64,000 bases of DNA from Planctomycetaceae bacterium (GTDB taxonomy: Bacteria > Planctomycetota > Planctomycetia > Gemmatales > Gemmataceae), in the NCBI GenBank assembly GCA_013823135.1, contig PNLP01000031.1, positions 1 through 64,000 on the forward strand, read 5' to 3'. The notes beneath the pieces were generated by a model, which was not told the DNA's origin, searched no databases, and saw only the letters and a list, made by a program, of their open reading frames with translations. Shown here in pieces: positions 27,768 to 36,868 of this stretch. The first letter of the stretch is position 1, and each line of letters starts with the position of its first letter. The position numbers and the translations under genes were made by a program.

Positions 27768-29840
27768 ATGCTGACTTCACGCGGAATGTGGTTCCTGATC
27801 GTCGTCAGCCTCGTGCTGACCGTCGGTGCGTTCCTCATCCCGTACTACTCGGTCGTGCCCGCTCTCGTTTCTCTCACACTGCTCATCTGGTTCGTCATTG
27901 AGTGGACGCTGTTCCACGTACGGTCGAACGCGGCTGTGTCTCGCCTGAACGTCACACGGCACGTTCTGCAAGGCGGTCGTGAGGTGCCGATGGTCTGGGC
28001 CGGGCTGGCGTTCGAGGTGCGAGTCGCGATCGAGAATCCCTCTCTCGTGGATATCCCGTTCGCGGTGCTCGAGGACCGAGCCGCGGTGGCCACGGAACGA
28101 ACCGCGGGAACGGCCAAGCGATTCGCCACCATCCCGGCGGGTAGCACAATCGAGATCGTCTACACCCTGAAAGCTCCGTCGCCTGGCCTGCTGCGGTTCG
28201 AAGGTGTGGGAGTACGGGTCGCGGACCTGCACGGGTTCTTCTACCGCCGCGTGTTCATTCGCGATGCGGTCGAGTTCCTGGTGTTGCCGCCGCTGGTTGA
28301 CGACGAGGGGAAGCAGCGGGCCACGAAGCGCTTCAACACCCTGCCGCCGCCGGGTATCCACCGATTGCGTCGTGCGGGTTCTGGAAGCGAACTCCTCGAC
28401 CTGCGGGACTACCGCCCCGGCGACCCGCCCAAGATGATCGCGTGGAAGGCATCGGCACGCCGCGACCGGCTCATCACGAAGGAGTTCGAGAACGACGTGC
28501 CCGTGCGGGCGATGCTGTTCCTCGACACCAGTGAAGGCGTGCGACTCGGGCCACCCGGAAACACGCTGCTCACGCGAATGGCGGGTGTGGCTGCGGCTGT
28601 CGCGCAGGCATCGGCGGGGAACCGCGACCTCGTTGGCCTGACCACGTTCGACGAATCGGGTTCGAAAGCCACTTCCCCGGCGCGAACCAAGATTCACATG
28701 ATTAACGTACTCCGCAAACTCGCGGAGGTGTCGGCGTTGCAACCGGGTGTCACCGGCGTGCCGATGGAACAACTCACGCGACGAGCGTATCCGCTAGCCC
28801 AGGATTTGTACCCGGATTTGATGGCGAAGCGGGTGAACTCCATGCCGCTGAGCCGGCTGTGGATTCCGCTACTCGATCGGAAGTGGGGGTTCCTCGCACT
28901 CTTGGTGATTGCGGTGAATCTCTTGCTGGTGTACTACTCGCGAGACTGGCGGCTCGACTCCTTCGACAGCGCCGGGTATCGAACCCGCAGGCTTGTTCCC
29001 GGTTGGCCGTTCTTCCCCAAGTTGCTGATGTTCGGACTTTTCTCGTTGTGGGCGCTTTTCTGGCCGTCAACACTCACGCTGATCTTCTGGTTCTTCCACG
29101 GCTGGCGGGGTTGGTTCGGTGACCGGAAAACGGAACTGACGCGAAGGAAGCAACTGGCCTCCCTATTCACCCTGCAAGACGGCACGGGCTCCGGAGCGAT
29201 CGAGCGGTATGTTGCCGACGACGAGGTCTTCGCCTCACGAATCGCGCGGTTCCTCCAACTGCACCTGCTGCGGTGCCCGGTTCCGCTTTATGACGACCAC
29301 GGGCGTTACCGCTTCCGATGCCTAGGGAAAGCGCCTGTGCTTGCCGATGCGATTATTCGTGCGGTAAGTCGGGCACGCGATAACGAGTTGTACGTGATCC
29401 TGGCCGATCTCGCGGAACTCGGCGAGGAACTTGGCCCGGTCATCAAGGCATGCCGGGTCGCCCGTGCTCGGCACCACCACATTCTGGTCATCGTGCCGTG
29501 GCCGGCCGACGTCCCCTCTCCCGACGATCCCGAGGGTGCAACGACTGCTTCCAGTGCGACTGACGATGATTCGCTGGGCCTGAAGCCGTGGGGTCCGAAG
29601 CCAACCAAGACACCGCTGGCGAAGGACAAGAAGGCTCGCGACGCTGCCGAGGCGAAACGGAACAGCCTCGTGAAGTTCGTTCGCGATCGGCTCACGAAGC
29701 AGTATCACGAGTCGTTCAAAACGCTCCGTCGGGAGCTGGGGAAATCCGGTGCGACCGTGATGCGAGTGAACGACGGCGACCCCGTGCAGTTGGTGCTGGA
29801 CCGCCTCGATCGCCTGCGTGGTCTCCGAAGCCGACGGTGA
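27768..29840 (+). CDS. DUF58 domain protein with C-terminal extension
   Basis: A 690-residue protein. Two N-terminal membrane helices (residues 4-45) lead to a DUF58 domain with the signature LRDYRPGDPPKMIAWKASARRDRL and a von Willebrand-like strand (VPVRAMLFLDTSEGVRLG). Unlike the usual 300-450 residue DUF58 proteins it continues through further hydrophobic segments (near 365-385 and 415-445) into a soluble, charged C-terminal part (about 470-690) with YVILADLAELGEELGPVIKACRVARARHHHILVIVPWP. This looks like a second von Willebrand-type half. Partner of the MoxR ATPase upstream. Confidence 0.9.
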   Translation: MLTSRGMWFLIVVSLVLTVGAFLIPYYSVVPALVSLTLLIWFVIEWTLFHVRSNAAVSRLNVTRHVLQGGREVPMVWAGLAFEVRVAIENPSLVDIPFAVLEDRAAVATERTAGTAKRFATIPAGSTIEIVYTLKAPSPGLLRFEGVGVRVADLHGFFYRRVFIRDAVEFLVLPPLVDDEGKQRATKRFNTLPPPGIHRLRRAGSGSELLDLRDYRPGDPPKMIAWKASARRDRLITKEFENDVPVRAMLFLDTSEGVRLGPPGNTLLTRMAGVAAAVAQASAGNRDLVGLTTFDESGSKATSPARTKIHMINVLRKLAEVSALQPGVTGVPMEQLTRRAYPLAQDLYPDLMAKRVNSMPLSRLWIPLLDRKWGFLALLVIAVNLLLVYYSRDWRLDSFDSAGYRTRRLVPGWPFFPKLLMFGLFSLWALFWPSTLTLIFWFFHGWRGWFGDRKTELTRRKQLASLFTLQDGTGSGAIERYVADDEVFASRIARFLQLHLLRCPVPLYDDHGRYRFRCLGKAPVLADAIIRAVSRARDNELYVILADLAELGEELGPVIKACRVARARHHHILVIVPWPADVPSPDDPEGATTASSATDDDSLGLKPWGPKPTKTPLAKDKKARDAAEAKRNSLVKFVRDRLTKQYHESFKTLRRELGKSGATVMRVNDGDPVQLVLDRLDRLRGLRSRR

Positions 29841-29907
29841 GATTGTCGCTCCGCTGGGACGACCGCTATCCATGAGTTGACACGTGCCGCAATCCCTGTG
29901 AGCTGGT

Positions 29908-30861
29908 ATGAGTTCCCCCGCTCCAAAATACGAGATCGCCGCCACCGCCGACGAAGCCGCGCCGGCCGACCCCGCGTACCACGACGGCTCGATCGATCTG
30001 ACGCAGCGTGCCCGATTGCAGTTGTTGTTCAACGAACCCGCCGTGCGGAACTATGTGATCGCCGCGTTCTCGGCGCTGGCGATGATCTTCCTGGTCCTCT
30101 TCCAGCAAGGGAGCGACCTCGGCGGGTTGCTGATCGTCATCATCGGCGTCTCCGGCGTCGTACTCCGCTGGACCGCTGCCCCCGCCTTTGTGCTTTTCGT
30201 GCTGACTTACTTCATGGTGTTCCCGTTTGGCATCCCCGGGGAGGCGTTTGAGAACCGGTGGGAGATCGAGGACGGACGCTTCCGGCCGACCGACCTCGTG
30301 CTAGCGATGGCTGTGATGGTCTACATGGCGGCACAGTTCCGGATCTTTGGCTTTGTCCATCAGGCCATCGCGGTTGAAGGAGCGGTTCGCAGGCAAGACG
30401 AACCCGTGACCCGGCGACCACCAGGGGCGATTTCCAACGGTGAAATCGGCACACTGCTGCTTGTCTCGTTCGTGATCGTGATCGGAGCCCAACTTCTGTG
30501 GTGGGTCATCAACTCGCTCGAAGTCACGCCGACAGATGACGTCCCATTCCGCTGGTCGACAAATAGCCGTTCCTTTCGAAGGACAGTCGAGTCGGGTGGG
30601 TTGACGCCGGGCCTGACGCGGTTCGTCGTGATGATCGGGCTAATGGGATTCGGAGTGATGCTGGGCAGGTTGGTGTTCGGGTACTGGAGACTGCGAAATC
30701 TGCGGGCAGACGAAGGAGCGATGATCCTACTCGACGACAGTTGGCTCGAGACGAAGCGAGAGCGATCGCGGCAGGAGAAGTGGCGGCGTTGGGGGATGGA
30801 ACAGGCGAAGGCGCGGGCAGCAGAAGAAGCGGGACCAGCCAAAAAGGGGAGCAAGGCATGA
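29908..30861 (+). CDS. Membrane protein of the MoxR-DUF58 cluster
   Basis: A 317-residue protein with about six membrane helices (IAAFSALAMIFLVLFQQG, LLIVIIGVSGVVL, VLFVLTYFMVFPFGI and others) and a Lys/Arg/Ala-rich cytoplasmic tail (KRERSRQEKWRRWGMEQAKARAAEEAG). It is downstream of DUF58 and overlaps the next gene by ATGA. I do not recognise the family. Its position suggests an integral component of the complex. Confidence 0.8.
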   Translation: MSSPAPKYEIAATADEAAPADPAYHDGSIDLTQRARLQLLFNEPAVRNYVIAAFSALAMIFLVLFQQGSDLGGLLIVIIGVSGVVLRWTAAPAFVLFVLTYFMVFPFGIPGEAFENRWEIEDGRFRPTDLVLAMAVMVYMAAQFRIFGFVHQAIAVEGAVRRQDEPVTRRPPGAISNGEIGTLLLVSFVIVIGAQLLWWVINSLEVTPTDDVPFRWSTNSRSFRRTVESGGLTPGLTRFVVMIGLMGFGVMLGRLVFGYWRLRNLRADEGAMILLDDSWLETKRERSRQEKWRRWGMEQAKARAAEEAGPAKKGSKA

Positions 30862-31193
30862 GGTTCGCGTACTGGAGCCGGGAAATCGCCGGGTGGGCAC
30901 TCGTGCTTGCCGGGCTGTTCTTCTTCTGGCAGTCGTACACCCTGCTGCTGAACAAGCGGGTGTTCGAGGCCGCACCACTGTCGTTCATCGGGTTCATCGT
31001 GTTCCGCGGGGGGATTCACATCATGAAGGTCGCGGTCGCGGCACAGGCGGCGCGCAACTTTCCGGAGGCAGCGCCATCCGCCGGTCGCCGTGTCACGGTC
31101 ATGCCGGCGCGAGCCATCGGCCCGACGCCAACAAGCAGCGTCCTCCCCGGTCCATCGAGCGGACGTGGCACTGCGACCAACAACCCCGCGTGA
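30858..31193 (+). CDS. Small two-helix membrane protein
   Basis: A 111-residue protein with two membrane helices (WALVLAGLFFFWQSYTLLL and SFIGFIVFRGGIHIMKVAVAA) and a Pro/Thr-rich cytoplasmic tail. It overlaps the previous gene by ATGA with AGGC upstream, so it is translationally coupled. A likely accessory subunit of the MoxR-DUF58 cluster; no family recognised. Confidence 0.75.
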   Translation: MRFAYWSREIAGWALVLAGLFFFWQSYTLLLNKRVFEAAPLSFIGFIVFRGGIHIMKVAVAAQAARNFPEAAPSAGRRVTVMPARAIGPTPTSSVLPGPSSGRGTATNNPA

Positions 31194-31197
31194 TCGG

Positions 31198-31893
31198 ATG
31201 GCGGCACAACTCCACCCCAGCACCCGCGCAGTGTTCTTCGACGCGGTTGGAACACTCCTCTTTCCGAACCCATCGGCACTGGTCGTTTACGCCGACGTGG
31301 CTCGCACGATGGGCATGGAACTGAGTTCAGGCGAAGTTCGTACTCGCTTCCTCACAGCATTCCGGAAACAAGAGGCAGCCGACCGCGTGACGGGTTGGGT
31401 TACCTCCGAGGAGCGTGAACGCGAACGCTGGCGTGTCATCGTCCACGAGACACTTCAGGGCGTACCCAACCCCGATGCTTGCTTTGCTGAACTCTACGAT
31501 CACTTCGCGAAACCCACCGCGTGGCAAGTGTGTCCCCACGCCGCGGCCGTGTTGAAGGAACTGAACACACGCGGTCTCGTCGTGGGGATGGGCTCGAACT
31601 ACGACGCCCGGTTGTGGTCGGTGCTCGACGGCTTCCCCGAACTTGCTCCGTTGCGTGACCGCACGGTGGTGAGCGCCGCGGTCGGTTTTCGCAAGCCAGC
31701 AGCGGAGTTCTTCCGTGAAGTGACGCGAGTCGCGGGCTGTGTCCCCGGTGAAATCCTGTTCGCCGGCGACGACATCGACAACGATTACCAGGGCGCGACC
31801 GCAGCGGGGCTGAACGCAGTTCTGCTCGACGACCAACATCGCGAACCGGGAATCACCAATCGCATCACTTCGCTACGGGAACTGGTTGGGTAG
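31198..31893 (+). CDS. HAD-family hydrolase (HDHD3-like)
   Basis: A 231-residue haloacid dehalogenase-type enzyme. Motif I is FFDAVGTLL, the DxVGT variant typical of HDHD3/REG-2-like members in which the second Asp is Val. A cap region with helices follows, then VGMGSNYDARL (motif II), KPAAEFF (motif III Lys) and LFAGDDIDNDYQGATAAGL (motif IV acids). The variant motif I leaves phosphatase activity uncertain. The start is 4 bp after the previous stop, so it could be the last gene of the operon. Its end overlaps the convergent gene by 29 bp. Confidence 0.9.
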   Translation: MAAQLHPSTRAVFFDAVGTLLFPNPSALVVYADVARTMGMELSSGEVRTRFLTAFRKQEAADRVTGWVTSEERERERWRVIVHETLQGVPNPDACFAELYDHFAKPTAWQVCPHAAAVLKELNTRGLVVGMGSNYDARLWSVLDGFPELAPLRDRTVVSAAVGFRKPAAEFFREVTRVAGCVPGEILFAGDDIDNDYQGATAAGLNAVLLDDQHREPGITNRITSLRELVG

Positions 31894-32305
31894 AAGGTCG
31901 ATTCACTTGGTAGGCATGCCGGAGAATCAGCAGGAACGGAACCCACCAGACCAGGTCGTTGGGAATCGTCGTGGCAAGGGCGGCAGGTTGCGTCTCCCCG
32001 GTAAAGATGCCCATGGCGAAGCCAATGGGGCCGAAGAACTTCCCGAGAAACCCGACGAACACAATCTCCCATTTCGCAGCAGGATCGCGCGCCGCGAGGA
32101 TGTATGCGATCCCGTAAACCCCCACGATCATGCCGATCCCCTGCCAGAGTTGCGGGTAATACATCGGCTTGTCGGGGAACTGCATCCCGGAATACGCGAA
32201 CGACATCGTCGGGAACAGCACGGTCCACGTGCCCCATGAGAGGTTATAAATCCCGGCGAGAACGAGAGCGACCGACATCCAGCGAGGCGATTGGGCTTGC
32301 GTCAT
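31865..32305 (-). CDS. Four-helix membrane protein of unknown function
   Basis: A 146-residue protein with four hydrophobic segments (VALVLAGIYNLSWGTWTVLF, GIGMIVGVYGIAYIL, IVFVGFLGKFFGPIGFAMGI, VWWVPFLLILRHAY). It overlaps the end of the HAD gene tail to tail. The pattern resembles small conserved planctomycete membrane proteins without assigned function. Confidence 0.78.
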   Translation of the reverse strand: MTQAQSPRWMSVALVLAGIYNLSWGTWTVLFPTMSFAYSGMQFPDKPMYYPQLWQGIGMIVGVYGIAYILAARDPAAKWEIVFVGFLGKFFGPIGFAMGIFTGETQPAALATTIPNDLVWWVPFLLILRHAYQVNRPSTQPVPVAK

Positions 32306-32421
32306 GGGCTTTCCACGTCGTTGGAACTTGAACGAATCTCACTAACGGAGTGAATTCCGTAACCGGAACGGACGATACATCTGATACAGATTGTCTTCCG
32401 CGACTATCCGGGGATCGGGTT

Positions 32422-34143
32422 ATGAATTTCGCCGTCGTTGCCCTCGTCGGGGCCAGCTTGGCACAACCCCCGGCCACCGCCCCTGCGCCAGATTACTACC
32501 CGATGAATTCGCGGAAGATCGCGTTGCCGATCAAATACGACAAGGATCGCAAAACGATCCGTCAGGTGAAACTGTACGTTGCACGCAACGGCGAGAACAC
32601 TTGGTATCAGGAAGCCGCCGTGACGCCGGACCGCGACTCATTCACGTTCATGGCCAAGGAAGACGGCCTGTACTGGTTCACGATGATGGAGGAAGACCTC
32701 CAGGGGAAGAACATCCCCGCGGACCTCACCCGCACGCCGCCGGACCTCAAGGTTCTGGTGGATACAGTGCAACCGCGTGTGCAGTTCACCAACGCACGCA
32801 AGAACGGTGACGATGTGGTTGTGGAGTGGTTCATCGAGGACAAGAACCCGGACGAGAACAAGACCCAGGTACACTTCCGACCCGCGTCGGGTGAAGGTTA
32901 CTGGCAGGAAGTTACGCTACCCACTTCCTCGAAGTCGGGCGTGCGGTTCCCGGCTGGTGCTGGTGCGGTGACGGTCCGCGTGACAGCTTACGACATTGCG
33001 GGAAACAAGACCGAACTCACCCGCGAACTCGGTGGCAACAACGGCACCACGACGGCACTGTCCCCACCCGCTGCCGGCCTGGCACCTGTCGTGCCACCCG
33101 CTGGTCCGGGAAACACCGCAGCGATGCCGGCCCCAGATTTCGGCCCAGTTGCGCCAGCGGGTCCGGTGAGCCCGCCCGCTCCCACGGCACCGGTCACGCC
33201 ACCCGCGAATACCGTGGCGACGCAACCGCCCGCAGCTACCCCGCAGGTGCCGGTCAACCCGGCCCCGGCTTCACCCAGTGTTGCGGCAGGTAACGGTTTC
33301 GGCCAGCCACTGGCAACAGTCGATCCGCGACAGACCGTTGTGTCCGCTGGCACACCGGCAAATGGGGCCACCGGCGGGCCGACCCCCGTTGCCGTGTGGA
33401 CGGCCGGTAACGCCGTCGCCGCGCCAACCGTCGAAGTGAGCCGCGCCCAGTACCTCAACTACCTCACGTTCGACATGGGGTATGAGGTCGAATCCCGTGG
33501 CCCATCGGGCATCAGCCGGCTCGACTTGTGGGTAACCCGCGACGATGGCCGCAGCTGGATGAAGTGGAGCCAGCACGATGGGAAGCAGTCCACCGTCCGC
33601 GTTAACCTGAACGTGCCAGCGAACCCGATTCCCGAGGGGGCTTACGGCTTCCGGGTCGTACCTGTTAGCGGCGCCGGCCTGAGCGAACGCGAACCGGCGG
33701 GCGGCGACGCACCTGACCTTCGCGTGGTGGTCGATGTCACCGCCCCGACGCTGGACCTATTCCCGCCCACGGGTGACCCGACCAGCCCGGACACGCTCGT
33801 GGTGCAGTGGAAGGCAACAGATAAGAACTTCGGCGAAGACCCGATCATGATCGAGTGGAGCGACAAGCCGACTGGTCCCTGGCAGCCAGCAGCAGCGGCT
33901 GAACTGGCACAGACAGCCAACGGACAACCCGCCCAGGCTCGACGGTTGCCGAACACGGGACAGTTCGCGTGGCGAGTTCCAGCAGGGCTTCCCCCGCGTG
34001 TGTACCTCAAGGTTTCCGCACGCGACGCGGCTGGGAACGTCAAGGAAGTGGTCACCCGCGAGCCGATCCTGGTCGATCTGGTGAAGCCTCGTGCCAAGAT
34101 CAGCGGCATAGTGACTCCGGCCGGTGGTATCGTTCGGCCGTAA
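32422..34143 (+). CDS. Exported Ig/fibronectin-like repeat protein with Pro/Ala linker
   Basis: A 573-residue protein with a short hydrophobic N terminus (FAVVALVGASLA). Two Ig/Fn3-like modules in the first half contain KVLVDTVQPRVQFTNARKNGDDVVVEWFIEDKNPDENKTQVHFRP and end VTAYDIAGNKTEL. A Pro/Ala/Thr linker (about 215-350) follows, then more modules (YLTFDMGYEVESRGPSGISRLDLWVTRDDGRSW and LRVVVDVTAPTLDLFPPTG). The DVTAPT and VTAYDIAGN patterns are typical of bacterial Ig-like folds. A surface or periplasmic binding role is likely; ligand unknown. Confidence 0.82.
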   Translation: MNFAVVALVGASLAQPPATAPAPDYYPMNSRKIALPIKYDKDRKTIRQVKLYVARNGENTWYQEAAVTPDRDSFTFMAKEDGLYWFTMMEEDLQGKNIPADLTRTPPDLKVLVDTVQPRVQFTNARKNGDDVVVEWFIEDKNPDENKTQVHFRPASGEGYWQEVTLPTSSKSGVRFPAGAGAVTVRVTAYDIAGNKTELTRELGGNNGTTTALSPPAAGLAPVVPPAGPGNTAAMPAPDFGPVAPAGPVSPPAPTAPVTPPANTVATQPPAATPQVPVNPAPASPSVAAGNGFGQPLATVDPRQTVVSAGTPANGATGGPTPVAVWTAGNAVAAPTVEVSRAQYLNYLTFDMGYEVESRGPSGISRLDLWVTRDDGRSWMKWSQHDGKQSTVRVNLNVPANPIPEGAYGFRVVPVSGAGLSEREPAGGDAPDLRVVVDVTAPTLDLFPPTGDPTSPDTLVVQWKATDKNFGEDPIMIEWSDKPTGPWQPAAAAELAQTANGQPAQARRLPNTGQFAWRVPAGLPPRVYLKVSARDAAGNVKEVVTREPILVDLVKPRAKISGIVTPAGGIVRP

Positions 34144-34191
34144 ATTTGTGTTGAATGTCGGAACGAGAAATGATGAGATTATCGTGAACAG

Positions 34192-34226
34192 GCTGGATGA
34201 AGGGTCGTTCCGACCCTTCATCCAGC
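34192..34226. terminator. 16-bp hairpin after the Ig-like gene
   Basis: GCTGGATGAAGGGTCG and its exact complement surround a 3-nt loop 48 bp after the stop. No T tract directly follows. Probable transcript end before the FHA-GGDEF gene. Confidence 0.6.
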
Positions 34227-34380
34227 AAACCTCTCCCTCTGGCAGATTTTTCACATACAAGGCGAATGGTTTTCAACTCTCAAAGGTTCGCCCATTGTCC
34301 CTGCCCATTTTCGTAACCTAAACTACCGAAAGCCTGTCGGAGGAGTGAACCGTCGCCTTCACAGCATCTGAGCGGGGCCA

Positions 34381-35271
34381 ATGGTCGAAAAGCTCACTCA
34401 AACCTGGATCACTTCGCCCAAACGGCTTTTTTCCGAGGTCGCTCGGGAAGCCTGTCTGGTTCACATCTACCCCACCGGCACAAGCATGGGGTGCCGATAC
34501 ACACTTTCGGAACGTTCACTGATGCTGGGGCGTGGCGAGGACTGCGACATCCGCCTGCAAGACCATTCCGTATCTCGACGACACGCCAAGATCGAGCCAA
34601 CGCCTGACGGGTTCTACGTTCACGACCAACAAAGCACGAATGGGACATTCGTCAACGACCGACAGCTCGAAAGCGCATGGCTATTGCAGGACGGGGACTA
34701 CCTGCGTGTCGGCAACTGCATCTACCGATACCTGGCTGGCGGCAACATCGAGGCCGAGTACCACGAGGAAATCTACCGCCTCACAATCCTCGACGGCCTG
34801 ACGCAGATCCACAACCAGCGTTATCTCAGCGAGTTTCTGGATCGCGAGGTAGTTCGCTCGCAGCGGCACAACCGCCCCTTGTCGGTGTTGATGATCGACA
34901 TCGACAAGTTCAAATTGGTCAACGACACCTACGGTCACCTATGTGGCGACTTCGTCCTCCGCGAACTCGCGGATATCGTCCGCACCACCATGCGGAAGGA
35001 AGACCTGTTTGCTCGCTACGGTGGCGAGGAGTTCGCAATCGTTCTCGTTGAGGCTGACAACGCTGAAGCAATGGTCGTGGCCGAACGTATTCGGAAGGCA
35101 GTCGCCTCGCATCAGTTCCGCTTTGAATCGAATCCGCTGAACTTGACCATCAGCATTGGGGTGGCAACAACAAGCGGCGACATGGAGATGAACGCCGCGA
35201 ACCTGCTGAGGATTGCGGACGAGAACATGTATAACGCAAAGCGAAATGGACGCGACAAGGTGGTGGGTTAA
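34381..35271 (+). CDS. FHA-GGDEF diguanylate cyclase
   Basis: A 296-residue cytoplasmic protein. The FHA domain (about 40-115) shows LMLGRGEDCDIRLQDHSVSRRHAKI and STNGTFVND, which bind phosphothreonine peptides. The GGDEF domain (about 125-296) has an intact GGEEF active site at 214-218 and an RxxD inhibitory site (RKED, 205-208) at the canonical five-residue spacing. It should therefore make c-di-GMP with product inhibition, under control of Ser/Thr kinase signalling. Planctomycetes have many such kinases; none is in this window. Confidence 0.95.
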   Translation: MVEKLTQTWITSPKRLFSEVAREACLVHIYPTGTSMGCRYTLSERSLMLGRGEDCDIRLQDHSVSRRHAKIEPTPDGFYVHDQQSTNGTFVNDRQLESAWLLQDGDYLRVGNCIYRYLAGGNIEAEYHEEIYRLTILDGLTQIHNQRYLSEFLDREVVRSQRHNRPLSVLMIDIDKFKLVNDTYGHLCGDFVLRELADIVRTTMRKEDLFARYGGEEFAIVLVEADNAEAMVVAERIRKAVASHQFRFESNPLNLTISIGVATTSGDMEMNAANLLRIADENMYNAKRNGRDKVVG

Positions 35272-35291
35272 TTCGTAACAGCGCGTTCGCT

Positions 35292-36737
35292 CTACAACAC
35301 CGGTGAAAACAGCCTGGCCGCATTCTCAGCCAGGCGGCCGACCAGCGGACGGGCTGCAAACACCTCGGGATCGAGTCGCACTGAAACCTCCAGATCGTCC
35401 AGAAACGCACGCTCCATTTCTGCCACCAATCCCTCATCGAAGAACTGGCAGTTCGCCTCGAAGTTCAGCGCCAGGCTGCGGTTGTCCATATTCGCGCTGC
35501 CAACCGATGCCCACTCACCGTCCACCAAAACATACTTGGAATGCATCATGCCGGGGGTGTACTGGTAGACCTTCACGCCCGCGGCCATGACGTCCGCCCA
35601 GTAGAACCGGGCCGCGAGGTACGGCATCCACTTGTCGGGGCGAAATAACCCTAGGAATCGAACATCTACCCCGGAACGAGCCGCGAGCATCATGGCGTCC
35701 TTGAGCCCGGCATCGGGTACGAAATACGGGCTGGCGATCCAGACACGCTTGCGGGCATTCAGGATGCCCGCGAAATACGTCTCACGGATGGCCTTGTACT
35801 CGTCATCAGGACCGGAGTGGACGACCTGCACCAGCGACTTCCCAGGCTTTCCAGCCTTCGGGTAATACCGGCTGCCATGCGGCGATTCCTCAGTCGCGAA
35901 GAACCAGTCTTCGAGAAAGATCCGTTGCAGACCATGTGTCGCTGGCCCCTCAACCCGCAGAAACGTGTCTCTCCAGGGGCCGAACTTGCGGTGTTTCCCG
36001 AGGTACTCGTCACCAATGTTCAGCCCGCCGGTAAACGCGATCCGGCCATCGATCACGAGGATCTTCCGGTGGTTCCGCAGGTTCACTCGCAGACGGTACA
36101 TGGGGCCAAACAGTGGGAGAAACGCGGCAACCTTCCCGCCCGCATCGCGGAGACGTCCGAGCATCCGCGACGAAATGTTGTAACTTCCAACTGAGTCGTA
36201 CAGGAAACGCACCTCGACCTTACGGCGGGCACACTCGCAAAGTGCCTCGATGAATCGCTGTCCTGATTCGTCGTTCCGGAAGATGAAGAACTGGATGTGA
36301 ACGTGGCGTTCGGCGCTGCGAATGGCCGCGAGCATCGCATCGTATGCGGGGTGGCCATCGTGGTACAGCGTGACCGCGTTCCCACCGGTGACGGCAAAGC
36401 CGCCACTGTGGTGGCCAAGTCGGGCGAGCGTATCCCACCGAGCAGGGACATCGGCCTTGGGTTCGCCATCTTCCGTTTCCAGCCTCTTGTAAGCCGATTT
36501 CTTCCGTTGCTTGCGTTTGATCGGGCGGGTAATCGACTGCGCTCCGAACAGGAAGAACAGAACCGCTCCGAGGAACGGGACGAGGAGCACCGTGAGGCTC
36601 CACGCGATCGCGGACATCGATTCTCGCTTGATGTGGAGCACCCATACCAGCGTGCCCGCGACGAGCAGAAAGTCCAGAACAACAAGTGTGCCCGCGATGT
36701 CCGATGCGAACCGCGAGGCAAAATCCATGAGGGACAT
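35292..36737 (-). CDS. cls: Cardiolipin synthase (PLD superfamily)
   Basis: A 481-residue ClsA-type enzyme joining two phosphatidylglycerols into cardiolipin in the inner membrane. Two N-terminal helices (17-38, 42-66) are followed by two phospholipase D HKD motifs: H223/K225/D230 (NHRKILVIDG) and H399/K401/D406 (MHSKYVLVDG). Both are complete with the downstream GGLN and GSANMD residues. Another in-frame ATG three codons later is an equal start. Convergent with the FHA-GGDEF gene and divergent from the MDR gene. Confidence 0.95.
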   Translation of the reverse strand: MSLMDFASRFASDIAGTLVVLDFLLVAGTLVWVLHIKRESMSAIAWSLTVLLVPFLGAVLFFLFGAQSITRPIKRKQRKKSAYKRLETEDGEPKADVPARWDTLARLGHHSGGFAVTGGNAVTLYHDGHPAYDAMLAAIRSAERHVHIQFFIFRNDESGQRFIEALCECARRKVEVRFLYDSVGSYNISSRMLGRLRDAGGKVAAFLPLFGPMYRLRVNLRNHRKILVIDGRIAFTGGLNIGDEYLGKHRKFGPWRDTFLRVEGPATHGLQRIFLEDWFFATEESPHGSRYYPKAGKPGKSLVQVVHSGPDDEYKAIRETYFAGILNARKRVWIASPYFVPDAGLKDAMMLAARSGVDVRFLGLFRPDKWMPYLAARFYWADVMAAGVKVYQYTPGMMHSKYVLVDGEWASVGSANMDNRSLALNFEANCQFFDEGLVAEMERAFLDDLEVSVRLDPEVFAARPLVGRLAENAARLFSPVL

Positions 36738-36868
36738 AGTGGTGTCGTTCGGTTTGATCGCCGCGACTGTGGCCGGGCCGCTTCAAAGGCTACCGCGTCA
36801 CAATACGCATCTGTTCCCATAATCAACAACGGCGAACCACGCCACAACACCGCGTTCTGAGGTTTCCC

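Noticed and set aside
34124..34321. A 65-codon frame after the Ig-like gene
   Set aside because: It spans the hairpin at 34192-34226 and has no ribosome site.
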